Shown: positions 7,839 to 16,828, numbered from the stretch's first letter. The stretch: DNA of 64,000 bases from Dyella_B sp036746095 (GCF_036746095.1 NZ_DAIOEU010000018.1:1-64000), one strand, 5' to 3'. Numbers and translations: made by a program. Notes: generated by a model not told the origin, from the sequence alone.

Positions 7839-9149
7839 GTGGAAGCGCAAACCGTGCCCGAAGACGCCCCCATGCCAGCCACCGATGCATCGCAAGCAGG
7901 CCGCATCTGGCTGCCGCTGGTGTTGATCGTCAGCCTGTTTTTCCTATGGGGCGGCGCCAACAACCTCAATGACGTGCTGATCGCGCAATTCAAGAAAGCC
8001 TTCGTGCTCAGCGATTTCGAAGCTGGGCTGGTGCAGAGCGCGTTTTACCTCGGCTACTTCCTGATTGCCATGCCGGCCGGCATGTTCATGCGCCGCTTCG
8101 GCTACAAAAGTGCGGTGGTGTTCGGGCTCATGCTTTACGGCATCGGCGCGCTGCTGTTCTGGCCGGCGGCGGAAAAAGCCACCTACGGCATGTTCCTGTT
8201 CGCCTTGTTCGTGATCGCCAGCGGCCTGGCCTTTCTGGAAACCTCGGCCAACCCGTTCGTGACCTTGCTCGGATCACCGCAAACCGCCACGCGCCGGCTC
8301 AACCTGGCCCAGGCATTCAATCCGCTTGGCTCGATCGCGGGCATATTGATCGGCCAGCATTTCATTTTTTCCGGTATCGAACACACGCCCGAACAATTGG
8401 GCGCGATGAGCGAGGTTGAGCGCACGGCGTACTACGTCAGCGAAACCAAGGCGGTGCAATGGCCATATCTGGTGATCGGCCTGGTGGTACTGGCGTGGGC
8501 GGTGCTGATCCTTGCCACGCGTTTTCCCAAAAGCGCGGCACCGCGCGCCGCGGCAACGCCTGCAGCGGGCTCCGGCGTACTGAGCCGGCTGCTGCGCGAC
8601 AGGTTTTTCATCGGCGCCATGCTGGCGCAGTTTTTCTACGTCGGTGCGCAAGTGGGTGTGTGGAGCTACACCATCCGCTATGTGCAGGCCACCATGCACG
8701 GCACGTCTGCAAGGATGGCGGCCAACTTCCTCACCGCCGAGCTGGTTTGCTTCATGGTCGGCCGCTTTGCCGGCGCCGCCTTGATGAAATACGTGGCACC
8801 GGTGCGGCTTCTGTTTACGTTCGCGGCGATCAATGTCGTATTGACGCTATACGCGGTGCTGCACCCCGGCAGCAGTGGCGCTTACGCGTTGGCAGCGTGC
8901 AGCTTCTTCATGTCGGTGATGTATCCCACCATCTTCGCGTTAGGTGTGGAAGGCCGCAGCGACGATGAACGCAAGCTTGGCTCGGGTTTGCTGGTGATGA
9001 CCATCATCGGTGGTGCGGTACTCACCGCAATCATGGGCGCTGTCTCTGATCACTCCAGCATGTCCGACGCCATGATTGTGCCGGCCTGCAGCTTCGCCGT
9101 CATCGCCTTGTTTGCCTGGCGCCGCCGCACCGTACGGAGTGCCATCTGA
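7839..9149 (+). CDS. fucP: L-fucose:H+ symporter, FHS-type MFS transporter
   Basis: A 436-residue MFS permease with about 12 hydrophobic segments. It has the FucP/FHS features FFLWGGANNLNDVL near the N-terminus, GYFLIAMPAGMFMRRFGYK (helices 2-3) and LETSANPFVTLLG (helix 5). It would import L-fucose across the inner membrane. GTG start at 7839, preceded by TAGGAGA; an internal ATG at 7872 is an alternative. The stop overlaps the start of the mutarotase gene, so the two are coupled. Glucose/galactose FHS carriers are the main alternative, but the surroundings favour fucose. Confidence 0.88.
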   Translation: MEAQTVPEDAPMPATDASQAGRIWLPLVLIVSLFFLWGGANNLNDVLIAQFKKAFVLSDFEAGLVQSAFYLGYFLIAMPAGMFMRRFGYKSAVVFGLMLYGIGALLFWPAAEKATYGMFLFALFVIASGLAFLETSANPFVTLLGSPQTATRRLNLAQAFNPLGSIAGILIGQHFIFSGIEHTPEQLGAMSEVERTAYYVSETKAVQWPYLVIGLVVLAWAVLILATRFPKSAAPRAAATPAAGSGVLSRLLRDRFFIGAMLAQFFYVGAQVGVWSYTIRYVQATMHGTSARMAANFLTAELVCFMVGRFAGAALMKYVAPVRLLFTFAAINVVLTLYAVLHPGSSGAYALAACSFFMSVMYPTIFALGVEGRSDDERKLGSGLLVMTIIGGAVLTAIMGAVSDHSSMSDAMIVPACSFAVIALFAWRRRTVRSAI

Positions 9150-9502
9150 TGCAACGCCATTACTACGCCCTGGATCTCAAGGACGATGCCGCAGCTATCG
9201 CCGAATACGAATACTGGCATCGTCCCGGCGTGGTCTGGCCGGAGATCGTCACGTCCATTCGTGCGGCAGGCATCGAGGACATGGAAATCTTCCGCACCGG
9301 CAATCGTTTGGTGATGGTGGTGAAAATGGCCGACGACTTCGTGCCCCCTGCAAAACGGGAGGTGGGTGACGATGAGAAAACGCAGGCATGGGAAGCGCTG
9401 ATGGATCGCTATCAGCAACGGCTGCCATGGGCCGAAGCGGGGCAGAAGTGGGTGCTAATGGGGCGCATCTTTTCGCTGCAGGAAGCGCTCAAAGCGCTGT
9501 GA
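9149..9502 (+). CDS. L-fucose/L-rhamnose mutarotase (RhaM family)
   Basis: A 117-residue protein of the RhaM/DUF718 ferredoxin-like fold: YYALDLKDDAAAIAEYEYWH, then GIEDMEIFRTGNRLVMVV and a Trp-rich C-terminus. Family members interconvert alpha and beta anomers of 6-deoxyhexoses. The one-base overlap with fucP and the fucose setting point to L-fucose rather than L-rhamnose, supplying the anomer used by the dehydrogenase encoded at 19374-20402. A bidirectional terminator follows at 9670-9700. Confidence 0.85.
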   Translation: MQRHYYALDLKDDAAAIAEYEYWHRPGVVWPEIVTSIRAAGIEDMEIFRTGNRLVMVVKMADDFVPPAKREVGDDEKTQAWEALMDRYQQRLPWAEAGQKWVLMGRIFSLQEALKAL

Positions 9503-9530
9503 TCGCCGTTGTCCGTGCGCTCGCGCAAAA

Positions 9531-9624
9531 ACATAGGTTGCGGCGAGACGCAGCCGAATCCCAACGTGGCTTGCAAGCATTCGGGAATGTTGGGGTTCGC
9601 GTTCCGCTCCCCCAACCTACGCGG
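9531..9624. repeat. REP-type palindromic repeats
   Basis: Two imperfect copies in opposite orientation (ATAGGTTGCGGCGAGACGCAG..CCCAAC and GTTGGGGTTCGCGTTCCGCT..CCCAACCTACG) between convergent genes. They resemble the TAGGCTGGG family found elsewhere in the window. Breaks mark omitted bases. Confidence 0.5.
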
Positions 9625-9669
9625 CCATCGCTCGTCTCGGATGCATCAGGTTCGCGTATTGCGAGCATA

Positions 9670-9700
9670 TCGAAAAAGGGCTCGACGAACCCTTTTTCGA
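9670..9700. terminator. bidirectional intrinsic terminator
   Basis: Perfect 11-bp stem TCGAAAAAGGG / CCCTTTTTCGA with a 9-nt loop. A/T tracts are on both strands, placed between the convergent mutarotase and amtB genes. Confidence 0.75.
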
Positions 9701-9714
9701 CACGCTATCGCGGC

Positions 9715-11067
9715 TCAGCTCTCGTAGGCACTCTCGCCGTGCGAGGTGATGTCAAGGCCTTCACGTTCGGCGTCGGCACTCACCCGCAGGCCGAAGATCG
9801 CCCTGACCACGAGGTAGGCAAGCACCGAGACCACGCCGCTCCACACCAGGGTCACGCCCACACCCAGCGCCTGGACGCTGACTTGGTGGCCGATGGAGAA
9901 ATCGGCGGCGCCAGTGCCGCCCAGCGACGGCGCGGTAAACACGCCGGTAAGGATGGCGCCGACGATGCCGCCCACTCCATGTACGCCGAACACGTCCAGT
10001 GCATCGTCGGCACGCAGGATCTTCTTCAATCCGGTGACACCCCACACGCACGCCATGCTGGCCAGCGCGCCGATCACCAGCGAGCCCATTGGACCCACTG
10101 TGCCGCACGCCGGCGTGATGGCGACGAGACCGGCCACGGCGCCGGAAGCGCCGCCGACCATCGACGGCCTGCCCTTCAACACTGCTTCTATCAGCAACCA
10201 CGCCAGCATGGCCGCCGCGGTCGCTACCAGTGTATTGATGAAGGCAAGCGCCGCACCCGCATTCGACTCCAGGTTGGAACCCGCATTGAAACCGAACCAG
10301 CCTACCCACAGGATCGCCGCGCCGACCATGGTGAAGGTGACGTTGTGCGGCTTCATCGACTGGTGCCCAACGCCGATGCGCGGACCGATCATGTAGGCGC
10401 CAACCAGCCCGGCAATGCCGGCGTTGATATGCACAACCGTGCCGCCAGCGAAGTCCAGCGCACCCTTGGCGAACATGTAGCCGCTGGGGCCGTACCAGAC
10501 CATGTGGGCGATCGGCAGATAGGCGAAAGTGAACCACAGTGCACAAAACACCAGCACCGCGCGAAAGCGCATGCGTTCGGCGAATGCGCCGACGATGAGC
10601 GCGCCAGTGATGCCGGCGAAAGTCGACTGGAACACCACGAACACGTATTCCGGCAGGGAAACGCCCGTGGTGAAGGTCGCCGCCAGGGAATCCTTGGTCA
10701 CGCCCTTGAGAAACAGCTTGTCGAAGTTGCCGATGAAGGCGTTGCCGCCGTTGAAAGCAAGCGTGTAGCCGTAGATCACCCACAGCACCACGATCATCGA
10801 GAACACCGTCATCACTTGCATCAACACTGAAAGCACGTTCTTGGAACGCACCAGTCCGCCGTAGAAAAGCGCCAGCCCCGGCACCGTCATCATCAGCACC
10901 AGCAGCGTGGAGGTCAGCATCCACGCCACGTCACCCTTGTCCACCACCGGGGTGGCGGTGGCCGCGGCATGGGAATCCGGCGCCAACAGCAGCAGGCATG
11001 GCAGCAGTATCGTCATGACCCACGCCGGAATAGTGCGCGCGGGACGGGAAAGCAGCATTTCTTTCAT
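9715..11067 (-). CDS. amtB: ammonium transporter AmtB
   Basis: A 450-residue Amt protein with a cleavable N-terminal signal (to about residue 34, SHAAA) and 11 predicted membrane helices. The twin pore histidines are in GGTVVHINAGIAGLVGAY and DVFGVHGVGGIVGAI. It conducts ammonium/ammonia into the cytoplasm under nitrogen limitation. It lies 22 bp after glnK in the usual glnK-amtB order, so it should be gated by binding of the PII protein. Expression is expected to be nitrogen-controlled; no clear sigma-54 site was found close by. Confidence 0.95.
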   Translation of the reverse strand: MKEMLLSRPARTIPAWVMTILLPCLLLLAPDSHAAATATPVVDKGDVAWMLTSTLLVLMMTVPGLALFYGGLVRSKNVLSVLMQVMTVFSMIVVLWVIYGYTLAFNGGNAFIGNFDKLFLKGVTKDSLAATFTTGVSLPEYVFVVFQSTFAGITGALIVGAFAERMRFRAVLVFCALWFTFAYLPIAHMVWYGPSGYMFAKGALDFAGGTVVHINAGIAGLVGAYMIGPRIGVGHQSMKPHNVTFTMVGAAILWVGWFGFNAGSNLESNAGAALAFINTLVATAAAMLAWLLIEAVLKGRPSMVGGASGAVAGLVAITPACGTVGPMGSLVIGALASMACVWGVTGLKKILRADDALDVFGVHGVGGIVGAILTGVFTAPSLGGTGAADFSIGHQVSVQALGVGVTLVWSGVVSVLAYLVVRAIFGLRVSADAEREGLDITSHGESAYES

Positions 11068-11089
11068 GGAAAGCCTCGCAGAGGGTGGG

Positions 11090-11428
11090 TTAAAGGGCGT
11101 CGGCGTCGAGTTCGCCGGTGCGGATACGCATGACCTGATCCACCGTGCTCACGAAGATTTTTCCGTCACCCACGCTGCCGGTTTTGGCCGCCTGCTGGAT
11201 GGCATCGAGCACGCCGTCGAGCAACTCGTCGGATACCACCACCTCGATTTTCAGCTTGGGCAGGAAGTCGACGACGTATTCCGCGCCGCGGTACAACTCG
11301 GTGTGTCCCTTCTGGCGGCCGAAGCCGCGCACTTCGCTCAGCGTGATGCCGCTGGCGCCGGCGACGGTGAGCGCGTCGCGCACTTCATCAAGCTTGTATG
11401 GCCGGATGATGCAAGTGATCAGTTTCAT
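11090..11428 (-). CDS. glnK: PII nitrogen regulatory protein
   Basis: A 112-residue PII protein. The T-loop with the uridylylation Tyr is visible as RGAEYVVDFLPK, and the start MKLITCIIRPYKLDEVRDAL and the end RIRTGELDADAL are canonical. It senses ATP/ADP and 2-oxoglutarate and blocks AmtB when nitrogen is plentiful. Position between the porin and amtB marks it as GlnK rather than GlnB. Confidence 0.95.
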   Translation of the reverse strand: MKLITCIIRPYKLDEVRDALTVAGASGITLSEVRGFGRQKGHTELYRGAEYVVDFLPKLKIEVVVSDELLDGVLDAIQQAAKTGSVGDGKIFVSTVDQVMRIRTGELDADAL

Positions 11429-11484
11429 GCAGGTCTCCCGATGGAAAACCGCAGCCGCAAAGGCTGCGGCAATGGCGGTTCAGG

Positions 11485-12246
11485 TCAGAACGATTTGCTC
11501 AGCGTGAGGATGCCGGTGGCGCGGCCGACGAAGTGGCCGTAGGCATTGGTGTAGACGCTCCGCGAGGCATTGGTGTCGTAGTAGCCGAGCGACACCGAAT
11601 AACCATGGTTGAAGGCCTTGCTCACGCTCACTCGCCAATCGCTGTAGGAGGCGCCGTCGACGTTGTGCACCTTCTGATGGCCTACATGCGCACCCACCGT
11701 CCAGCTTGGCGTGAACTCGTAGCTGTAGGAAAGATCGACGTAGCCGCTGTTCTTGCTGTGGGCGAAGCCGAACAGGTTGGTGAACGCATGCGAGTACTTG
11801 AGCGTGACGCCCTTGAAACCGATCGATGCATAAGCCTCGGTGGTATAGGGACGGGTAAAACCGCTCGGGTAGGTGCCCGGGTAGTAGTACTCGTAGAGAC
11901 CGACGTCGTAGCTCCAGTCGCCGGTGATTTTGCCGCGGAAGCCGGTGTAGAAATCGAGTTCCACGCTGCTGGAAATGGGTGCGGCATCGCTGGATGCATC
12001 GGAAAGCCAACTGATGTTGCTGCCCCAGGCGCCGACATACCAGCCGCTGGCATGGTCGTATTCGATGCCCGGCTGCACCGCGGGTTTCCAATTGGTCTGG
12101 GAAAGCCCGCGGAACAGATAGTCATTGATCACTGCCACGCTTCCCGCCACCGTGCTGACAGGCGCTTCTTCCGCGCTCGCCTGCATTCCCATGGCTGGTG
12201 CGATCAGCGCCACAGCCAGTGCAACCTGCCTCATACATCGTTTCAT
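11485..12246 (-). CDS. TorF-family putative outer-membrane porin
   Basis: A 253-residue protein with a signal peptide (MKRCMRQVALAVALIAPAMG, cut after about ASA) and a series of amphipathic beta strands ending in a C-terminal Phe (GILTLSKSF), as in outer-membrane barrels. The opening of the mature part (GSVAVINDYLFRGLSQTNWKPAVQPG is split here as GSVAVINDYLFRG and LSQTNWKPAVQPG) is the TorF/gcw_chp signature. It is the first gene of a porin-glnK-amtB unit (56 bp gap), suggesting passage of a nitrogenous solute. The longer frame upstream is not supported; GGGAGACA precedes the chosen ATG. Confidence 0.85.
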   Translation of the reverse strand: MKRCMRQVALAVALIAPAMGMQASAEEAPVSTVAGSVAVINDYLFRGLSQTNWKPAVQPGIEYDHASGWYVGAWGSNISWLSDASSDAAPISSSVELDFYTGFRGKITGDWSYDVGLYEYYYPGTYPSGFTRPYTTEAYASIGFKGVTLKYSHAFTNLFGFAHSKNSGYVDLSYSYEFTPSWTVGAHVGHQKVHNVDGASYSDWRVSVSKAFNHGYSVSLGYYDTNASRSVYTNAYGHFVGRATGILTLSKSF

Positions 12247-12986
12247 CGGATACTTGTCTCCCGAACGTTTGCCGTGCATGAATGTGGATCGTATGGACGT
12301 ATAGACGTCCAATGGCCTCCACGCTTGGCCAATCCCCGGGCAGCCACAACCGCGCTCGGTCGCGCAATTGACGACCGAACTTGCCGCGCTGGCAGGCGCG
12401 AACATTCCGGGAAACTCCGGCGAAGGCGACAAAGCAAGATTCAAGAAGAAGCGGCCTGACCAAACGGTCGGTCGTGGAGCGGGGACGCTCGCCGGTTCAA
12501 GCGCGGCGGGTCGTAATGCTGGCAGTGCGATGGCGAGGTCAAGCAACGGCCACGGCGCGGATGTCGCGCGCGCTTCTCGTTTGATTCCCCGATCTACCAG
12601 CCCTGCGGCACAGCGGGCGCGCCATGGGCGCTGCCACAAAAGTGCGGGCCGGAATCCCGACTGCGCTTTGATCCTATTCCCTGATGCTGCTGCATTGCAA
12701 TACCGTTACACCATCGGCGTTATCACATTTTTTCTTAAGCCCGTTGCACTGCAGCAGTGCGGCGGCGGTTCGGAGGATGCTCGCTGTGCGTAATGTGCTT
12801 TCCAGGCGTATTGCGGCAGATGTATTGGAAAAACGGGACGGCAATTCCAGCCGCTATTAGTTAGATAGCGGTGCCCGCCTGATGCTCAGCTTGAATCACG
12901 GGTTAAGCCACAACTTCGATTTGTTTCTTACCCATGCGCAGTGGATCGGCTATCACGCAGTTTGGATGATGGTTATCCTCACAGCC
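12247..12986. other. 740-bp intergenic region upstream of porin and HAD genes
   Basis: Divergent promoters must lie here. I see a 7-bp-arm palindrome GCACTGC-A-GCAGTGC at 12746-12760 and a hairpin CCGCTAT-N7-ATAGCGG at 12851-12871. Reading frames across the region are Arg/Ala-rich and not convincing. A possible but weak sigma-54-like TTGCA on the minus strand lies near 12695. No RNA gene was recognised. Confidence 0.35.
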
Positions 12987-13631
12987 ATGACCATCGAGCT
13001 TGCCATCTTCGATTTCGACGGCACCTTGGCCGACAGCTACCCGGTGTTTGCCGATTCCGTCAACGTGCTGGCGGCACGGCACGGATTCCGGCAGGTGCAA
13101 CTGCACGAGCAACACACGCTGCGCGGGATGAGTGCGCGGGAATTGATGCGCGAGTTGCATTTGCCGGCGTGGAAAGTGCCGGCCGTGATGGCGGATTTTC
13201 GCGGCATCCTGCAGCGGCGCATTCACGACGTGCATCCATTCCCCGGGGTGCTCGATGCCTTGCATGCGTTGCTGGACAAGCGCATGCAGCTGGCCCTGGC
13301 CACCTCCAACACGCTGCAGAATGTGACTGCCGTACTGGGGGAGGCGCTGACCAGTCGCTTCGCCACGCTTGAATGCGGCACCAGCCTGTTCGGCAAGTCG
13401 CACCGCTTGCGCCGCATCCTCAAGCACACGCGCATGGCCACGACGGAAGCCATCTATGTCGGCGACGAGATCCGCGACGCGGAGGCGGCGAGTGAAGCGG
13501 GCATGATGTTCGGCGCGGTGGCCTGGGGCTACACCACGATGGAAGCCTTGCTGCGCACCAAGCCGGGAAGGATGTTTCGGCTGCCGGCGGACATGCTAGA
13601 GCTTGAGGGCTGCGATCGTAGGCTGGAATGA
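12987..13631 (+). CDS. HAD-superfamily hydrolase, phosphoglycolate phosphatase-like
   Basis: A 214-residue HAD protein: motif I DFDGTLADSY (7-16), motif II ATSNTL near 107, the motif III Lys in GKSHRLRR, and motif IV GDEIRDAEAASEAG. The helical cap between motifs I and II is of the Gph type. The substrate is a small phosphate ester and cannot be specified. The start at 12987 places motif I normally; upstream in-frame starts add about 7 or 35 residues. The C-terminus (RRLE-stop) is donated by a REP element identical over 15 bp to the one that ends the sirtuin gene. Confidence 0.82.
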   Translation: MTIELAIFDFDGTLADSYPVFADSVNVLAARHGFRQVQLHEQHTLRGMSARELMRELHLPAWKVPAVMADFRGILQRRIHDVHPFPGVLDALHALLDKRMQLALATSNTLQNVTAVLGEALTSRFATLECGTSLFGKSHRLRRILKHTRMATTEAIYVGDEIRDAEAASEAGMMFGAVAWGYTTMEALLRTKPGRMFRLPADMLELEGCDRRLE

Positions 13632-13641
13632 ACTCCAGCCT
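13618..13641 (+). repeat. REP element forming the HAD gene stop codon
   Basis: GTAGGCTGGAATGAA followed by CTCCAGCC forms a small hairpin. The TGA at 13629-13631 is the stop of the HAD gene. A partial partner (CCCAGCTTACG) lies at 13674-13684. Confidence 0.6.
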
Positions 13642-13678
13642 TGATTGGCATGGCGATGCCGGCATTTTTCATCCCAGC

Positions 13679-14167
13679 TTACGCATTGCGCCGCTTGCTG
13701 AGCCAGCCATCCAGCGACAGCGGACCCGCTCCGCCGACGCACAAGGCCAGCAGGCAGGCCAGATAGAGCAGGTCGGTCTCGTAACCGGGCTGCCCAAAGT
13801 GTGCGCCTGCGGCGTCATACGACATCAACTTGATCGAACTGAAGCCATAAGGCAGGTGCACGGTGAATATGGCGACCAGCAGGACCACGATCATCGGAAC
13901 GCTGGCCACTGGAACAAAGGCACCCACGAAGATCATCAGGCCGCCCAGCAGCTCGATGACGATCGTCGCCCATCCGAGCAGGTCGGCAAACGGCATGCCG
14001 ATCGCATGGAGTATTCCAATGAAAGCGTCTGGACCACGCACCAGCTTGGCGTAGCCATGTTCCATGAATCCGAAGCCAGCGATCAGCCTGAGCGGCAGCG
14101 CATACCAGCCATAGGGAAGAGGGAGGGGAGCAATCGCGAGTCTACGAAGGAGGTTTGCTTTGGACAT
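13679..14167 (-). CDS. DoxX-family membrane protein
   Basis: A 162-residue protein with four hydrophobic helices. The DoxX signature region is LRLIAGFGFMEHGYAKLVRG (helix 1), followed by GMPFADLLGWATIVIELLGG and the last helix LLYLACLLALCVGGAG. Function in this family is poorly defined; some members take part in redox or sulfur metabolism. The start is set at 14167 by the AAGGA at 14167-14175 on the minus strand. A stem-loop directly overlaps that site (see 14171-14204). It follows lldD by 82 bp on the same strand but may be separately controlled. Confidence 0.8.
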   Translation of the reverse strand: MSKANLLRRLAIAPLPLPYGWYALPLRLIAGFGFMEHGYAKLVRGPDAFIGILHAIGMPFADLLGWATIVIELLGGLMIFVGAFVPVASVPMIVVLLVAIFTVHLPYGFSSIKLMSYDAAGAHFGQPGYETDLLYLACLLALCVGGAGPLSLDGWLSKRRNA

Positions 14168-14170
14168 GAT

Positions 14171-14204
14171 CCTTACTGCGCTGTAGCGAGTTTCGTCAGT
14201 AAGG
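14171..14204 (-). promoter_or_regulatory. stem-loop covering the doxX ribosome binding site
   Basis: CCTTACTG ... CAGTAAGG with an 18-nt loop, on the minus strand ending 3 nt before the DoxX start codon. The 3' arm contains the Shine-Dalgarno AAGG. It could act as an attenuating hairpin or as the terminator of the fucose operon (there is no T-run). Confidence 0.35.
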
Positions 14205-14249
14205 GCATTCGACGCGGCGTGTGCCGAGGTTACAGACCAATAAGCGTTT

Positions 14250-15458
14250 TTACTTACGGCAAGGAACGCCCGGGTCCTCGAACTGCGTGTTGACGACAGG
14301 GAACAAGCCATCGCCAGGTTTGCGCCAGATGATGTCTGGCGAAATGCTACGCGCATCGGTCTGCCCGGTCAGCGCCATGCTCACGCTCAGCTCTTTGCGG
14401 ATCAGCTCGATGGCCTTGCTTACTCCGGCTTCGCCCATCGCGCCGAGGCCATAAAGAAAGGCTTTGCCGATCAGTCCGGCATGCGCGCCGCAGGCCAGCG
14501 CCTTGAGCAAATCCTGTCCGCTCTGGATGCCGCTATCGAACAGCACCTGCATGCGATCGCCGACCGCCTGCACGATGGAGGGCAGTACGTCGATCGTGGC
14601 GGGCGCACCATCTAATTGGCGGCCGCCATGGTTGGAGACGACGATGGCGTCGACGCCAAGGCTAGCCGCGATGCGTGCATCGCGCGGATCGAGGATGCCC
14701 TTGATGATCAGCTTGCCGGGCCACAACTCGCGAATCCATTCCAGGTCTTTCCATTCCAGCGTGGGATCGAACTGGTTGGCGATCCACTGCGCCAGCGTGG
14801 TGAGGCTGTCGGTGTTCTCGATGCGTCCTTGCAGGTTGCCGAAGGAGCGGCTCGGTGCACGCAGCATGCTCCACGCCCAACGCGGCTTGCTTGCCATGTC
14901 CAGGATATTGCGCAAGGTAATCCTGGGCGGCACCGACAAGCCGTTCTTGATCTCGCGATGGCGCTGGCCTTGCACGGTGAGATCGGCGGTGAGCATCAAG
15001 GCGGAACATCCGGCGTCCTTGGCGCGCCGGATCAGGTCGCGCGTGAAGCCGCGATCGCGCATCACGTACACCTGGAACCAGAACGGCTTTGCCACTGCGG
15101 CGCGCACCTGTTCGATCGAGCAGATCGACATGGTGCTCAGGCAGAAGGGGATGCCGGCTTTTTCCGCCGCACGCGCACCGAGGATTTCGCCAGCACCGTG
15201 CTGCAATCCAGTGAGCCCCGTCGGTGCGATCGCCAGCGGCATCGATACCGGCTGGCCGACGATATCGGTGGCCAGCGAACGGTTGTCCACATTGCTCATC
15301 ACCCGTTGCCGTAACGCAATGCGCTCGAATGCGGCGCGATTGGCGCGCAGCGTGACTTCATCGTATGAGCCGCGATCGGCGTATTCGAAGAAGGCACGCG
15401 GCACGCGGCGCTTGGCGAGTTCGCGCAGGTCGGCGACGTTGGTGATCGGTGTCGTCAT
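14250..15458 (-). CDS. lldD: FMN-dependent alpha-hydroxy-acid dehydrogenase (L-lactate type)
   Basis: A 402-residue LldD/glycolate-oxidase family protein. It begins with ADLRELAKRRVPRAFFEYAD, has PLAIAPTGLTGL (FMN site), and has the catalytic His with substrate Arg in SNHGGRQLDGAPATIDVLP. It would oxidise L-lactate to pyruvate with electrons going to the respiratory chain. It is the last gene of the fucose operon, its ATG overlapping the fucD stop by 4 nt. This makes sense because the diketo-deoxyfuconate route ends in pyruvate plus lactate. A substrate other than lactate cannot be excluded by sequence. Confidence 0.87.
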   Translation of the reverse strand: MTTPITNVADLRELAKRRVPRAFFEYADRGSYDEVTLRANRAAFERIALRQRVMSNVDNRSLATDIVGQPVSMPLAIAPTGLTGLQHGAGEILGARAAEKAGIPFCLSTMSICSIEQVRAAVAKPFWFQVYVMRDRGFTRDLIRRAKDAGCSALMLTADLTVQGQRHREIKNGLSVPPRITLRNILDMASKPRWAWSMLRAPSRSFGNLQGRIENTDSLTTLAQWIANQFDPTLEWKDLEWIRELWPGKLIIKGILDPRDARIAASLGVDAIVVSNHGGRQLDGAPATIDVLPSIVQAVGDRMQVLFDSGIQSGQDLLKALACGAHAGLIGKAFLYGLGAMGEAGVSKAIELIRKELSVSMALTGQTDARSISPDIIWRKPGDGLFPVVNTQFEDPGVPCRK

Positions 15459-16774
15459 GGGACGGTTGCGGTATCCAGCGGTTGGCACCACACGGGGCCA
15501 TCCGGGAAACGATACTGCGCCAGCGTCTCGGTGTGCATCTGCGCGGAAAAACCCGGCGCGGTAGGTACTATGTAATGTCCGTTGCGGATCACCACCGGAT
15601 CGACGAAATGCTGGTGCAGGTGATCGACGAACTCGATGGCGCGATCTTCCTTCTTGCCGGTGATCGCCACGAAATCGGCCATCGCCAGATGTTGCACCAG
15701 CTCGCACAGTCCGACGCCGCCGGCATGCGGATACACGCGCACGCCGAACTTGGCCGCCAGCAGCAGGATCGCCAGGTTTTCGTTCACGCCGCCGACGCGT
15801 GCGGCATCGATCTGCACCAGATCCACCGCACCGGCCTGGAACAGCTGCTTGAAGATCACCCGGTTCTGCGTGTGTTCGCCGGTCGAGATCGGCACGGGGG
15901 CCACCGCGCGGCGGATCGCGGCGTGGCCTAGCACGTCGTCCGGGCTGGTCGGCTCTTCCACCCATTCCAGGCCTACGTCCTTGAGCCGGCTCAACCAGGC
16001 GATCGCATCGGGCACGTTCCAGCGCTGGTTCGCATCGACGGCAATGGCGATGTCCGGCCCCACCGTGGCGCGCGCGAGACGGCAGCGGCGCACGTCGTCT
16101 TCCACGTTCATGCCGACCTTGAGTTTGATCGTGCGGAAACCCGCCGCCACCGCTTCGCGCGCCAGGCGCTGCATTTTTTCGTCGGAGTACCCCAGCCAGC
16201 CGGGCGAGGTGGTGTAGGCGGGGTAGCCTTCGGCCAGCAACTGCTCGATGCGCGTGGCCTTGCTGGGCGCAGCGGCGTACAGCATGGTCAATGCTTCTTC
16301 CGGCGTGAGTGCGTCGGTGAGATAGCGGAAATCAATGGTGGCGACGAGCTGTTCCGGTGTCATGTCGGCAATAAAGCGCCACAGTGGCTTGCCGGCCATG
16401 CGCGCGGCAAGGTCCCACGCCGCGTTGACCACGGCGCCGATCGCCATGTGCATCACGCCTTTTTCAGGCCCCAGCCAACGCAGCTGCGAATCGCCGACCA
16501 TGCGCATCGAAAAGCCGCCGAGATCATTGACGACGTCCTGCAGATCCAGGCCGACGACATGGTCGGCCAGCGCATCGATCGCCGCCTTCTGCACGTCGTT
16601 GCCGCGGCCGATGGTGAACGCCAGGCCATGGCCGGCCAGGCCGGGCTGGTCCGTGCGCATGACGACGTACGCCGCGGAATAGTCCGGGTCAGGGTTCATG
16701 GCATCCGAGCCATCCAGTTCGCGCGACGTCGGGAAGCGAACGTCGTAAGTATCCAGCGCCGTGATCTTGCTCAT
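15455..16774 (-). CDS. fucD: L-fuconate dehydratase, enolase superfamily
   Basis: A 439-residue mandelate-racemase-like enolase superfamily member. Catalytic features are KLK (217-219, the KxK base), D247 and N249 in AVDANQ, E274 in WVEEPT and GEH (299-301), closely spaced as in the characterised X. campestris L-fuconate dehydratase. It removes water from L-fuconate to give 2-keto-3-deoxy-L-fuconate. Operon context (lactonase, dehydrogenases, hydrolase) fixes the substrate better than the sequence alone. It is followed by lldD with an ATGA overlap. Confidence 0.92.
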   Translation of the reverse strand: MSKITALDTYDVRFPTSRELDGSDAMNPDPDYSAAYVVMRTDQPGLAGHGLAFTIGRGNDVQKAAIDALADHVVGLDLQDVVNDLGGFSMRMVGDSQLRWLGPEKGVMHMAIGAVVNAAWDLAARMAGKPLWRFIADMTPEQLVATIDFRYLTDALTPEEALTMLYAAAPSKATRIEQLLAEGYPAYTTSPGWLGYSDEKMQRLAREAVAAGFRTIKLKVGMNVEDDVRRCRLARATVGPDIAIAVDANQRWNVPDAIAWLSRLKDVGLEWVEEPTSPDDVLGHAAIRRAVAPVPISTGEHTQNRVIFKQLFQAGAVDLVQIDAARVGGVNENLAILLLAAKFGVRVYPHAGGVGLCELVQHLAMADFVAITGKKEDRAIEFVDHLHQHFVDPVVIRNGHYIVPTAPGFSAQMHTETLAQYRFPDGPVWCQPLDTATVP

Positions 16775-16828
16775 CGAGTGGCTGTCCTTGCATCCAGGAA
16801 ATGTGGTGTGGGTGCGGTCATGCGCGGC

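Noticed and set aside
6906..7895. A longer IclR regulator starting at 7895
   Set aside because: The extra 72 residues would cover the divergent promoter region and the fucP start. The ATG at 7679 has a good ribosome site and matches the family N-terminus.
9388..10830. A 480-codon open frame on the plus strand across amtB
   Set aside because: It is antisense to the clear AmtB gene, has a His/Arg/Gln-rich composition and no domain; it is a by-product of high GC.
12691..12715. A sigma-54 promoter for porin-glnK-amtB on the minus strand
   Set aside because: A TTGCA is present, but the -24 GG is missing (TGTAAC instead of TGGCAC), so the match is too weak to annotate.
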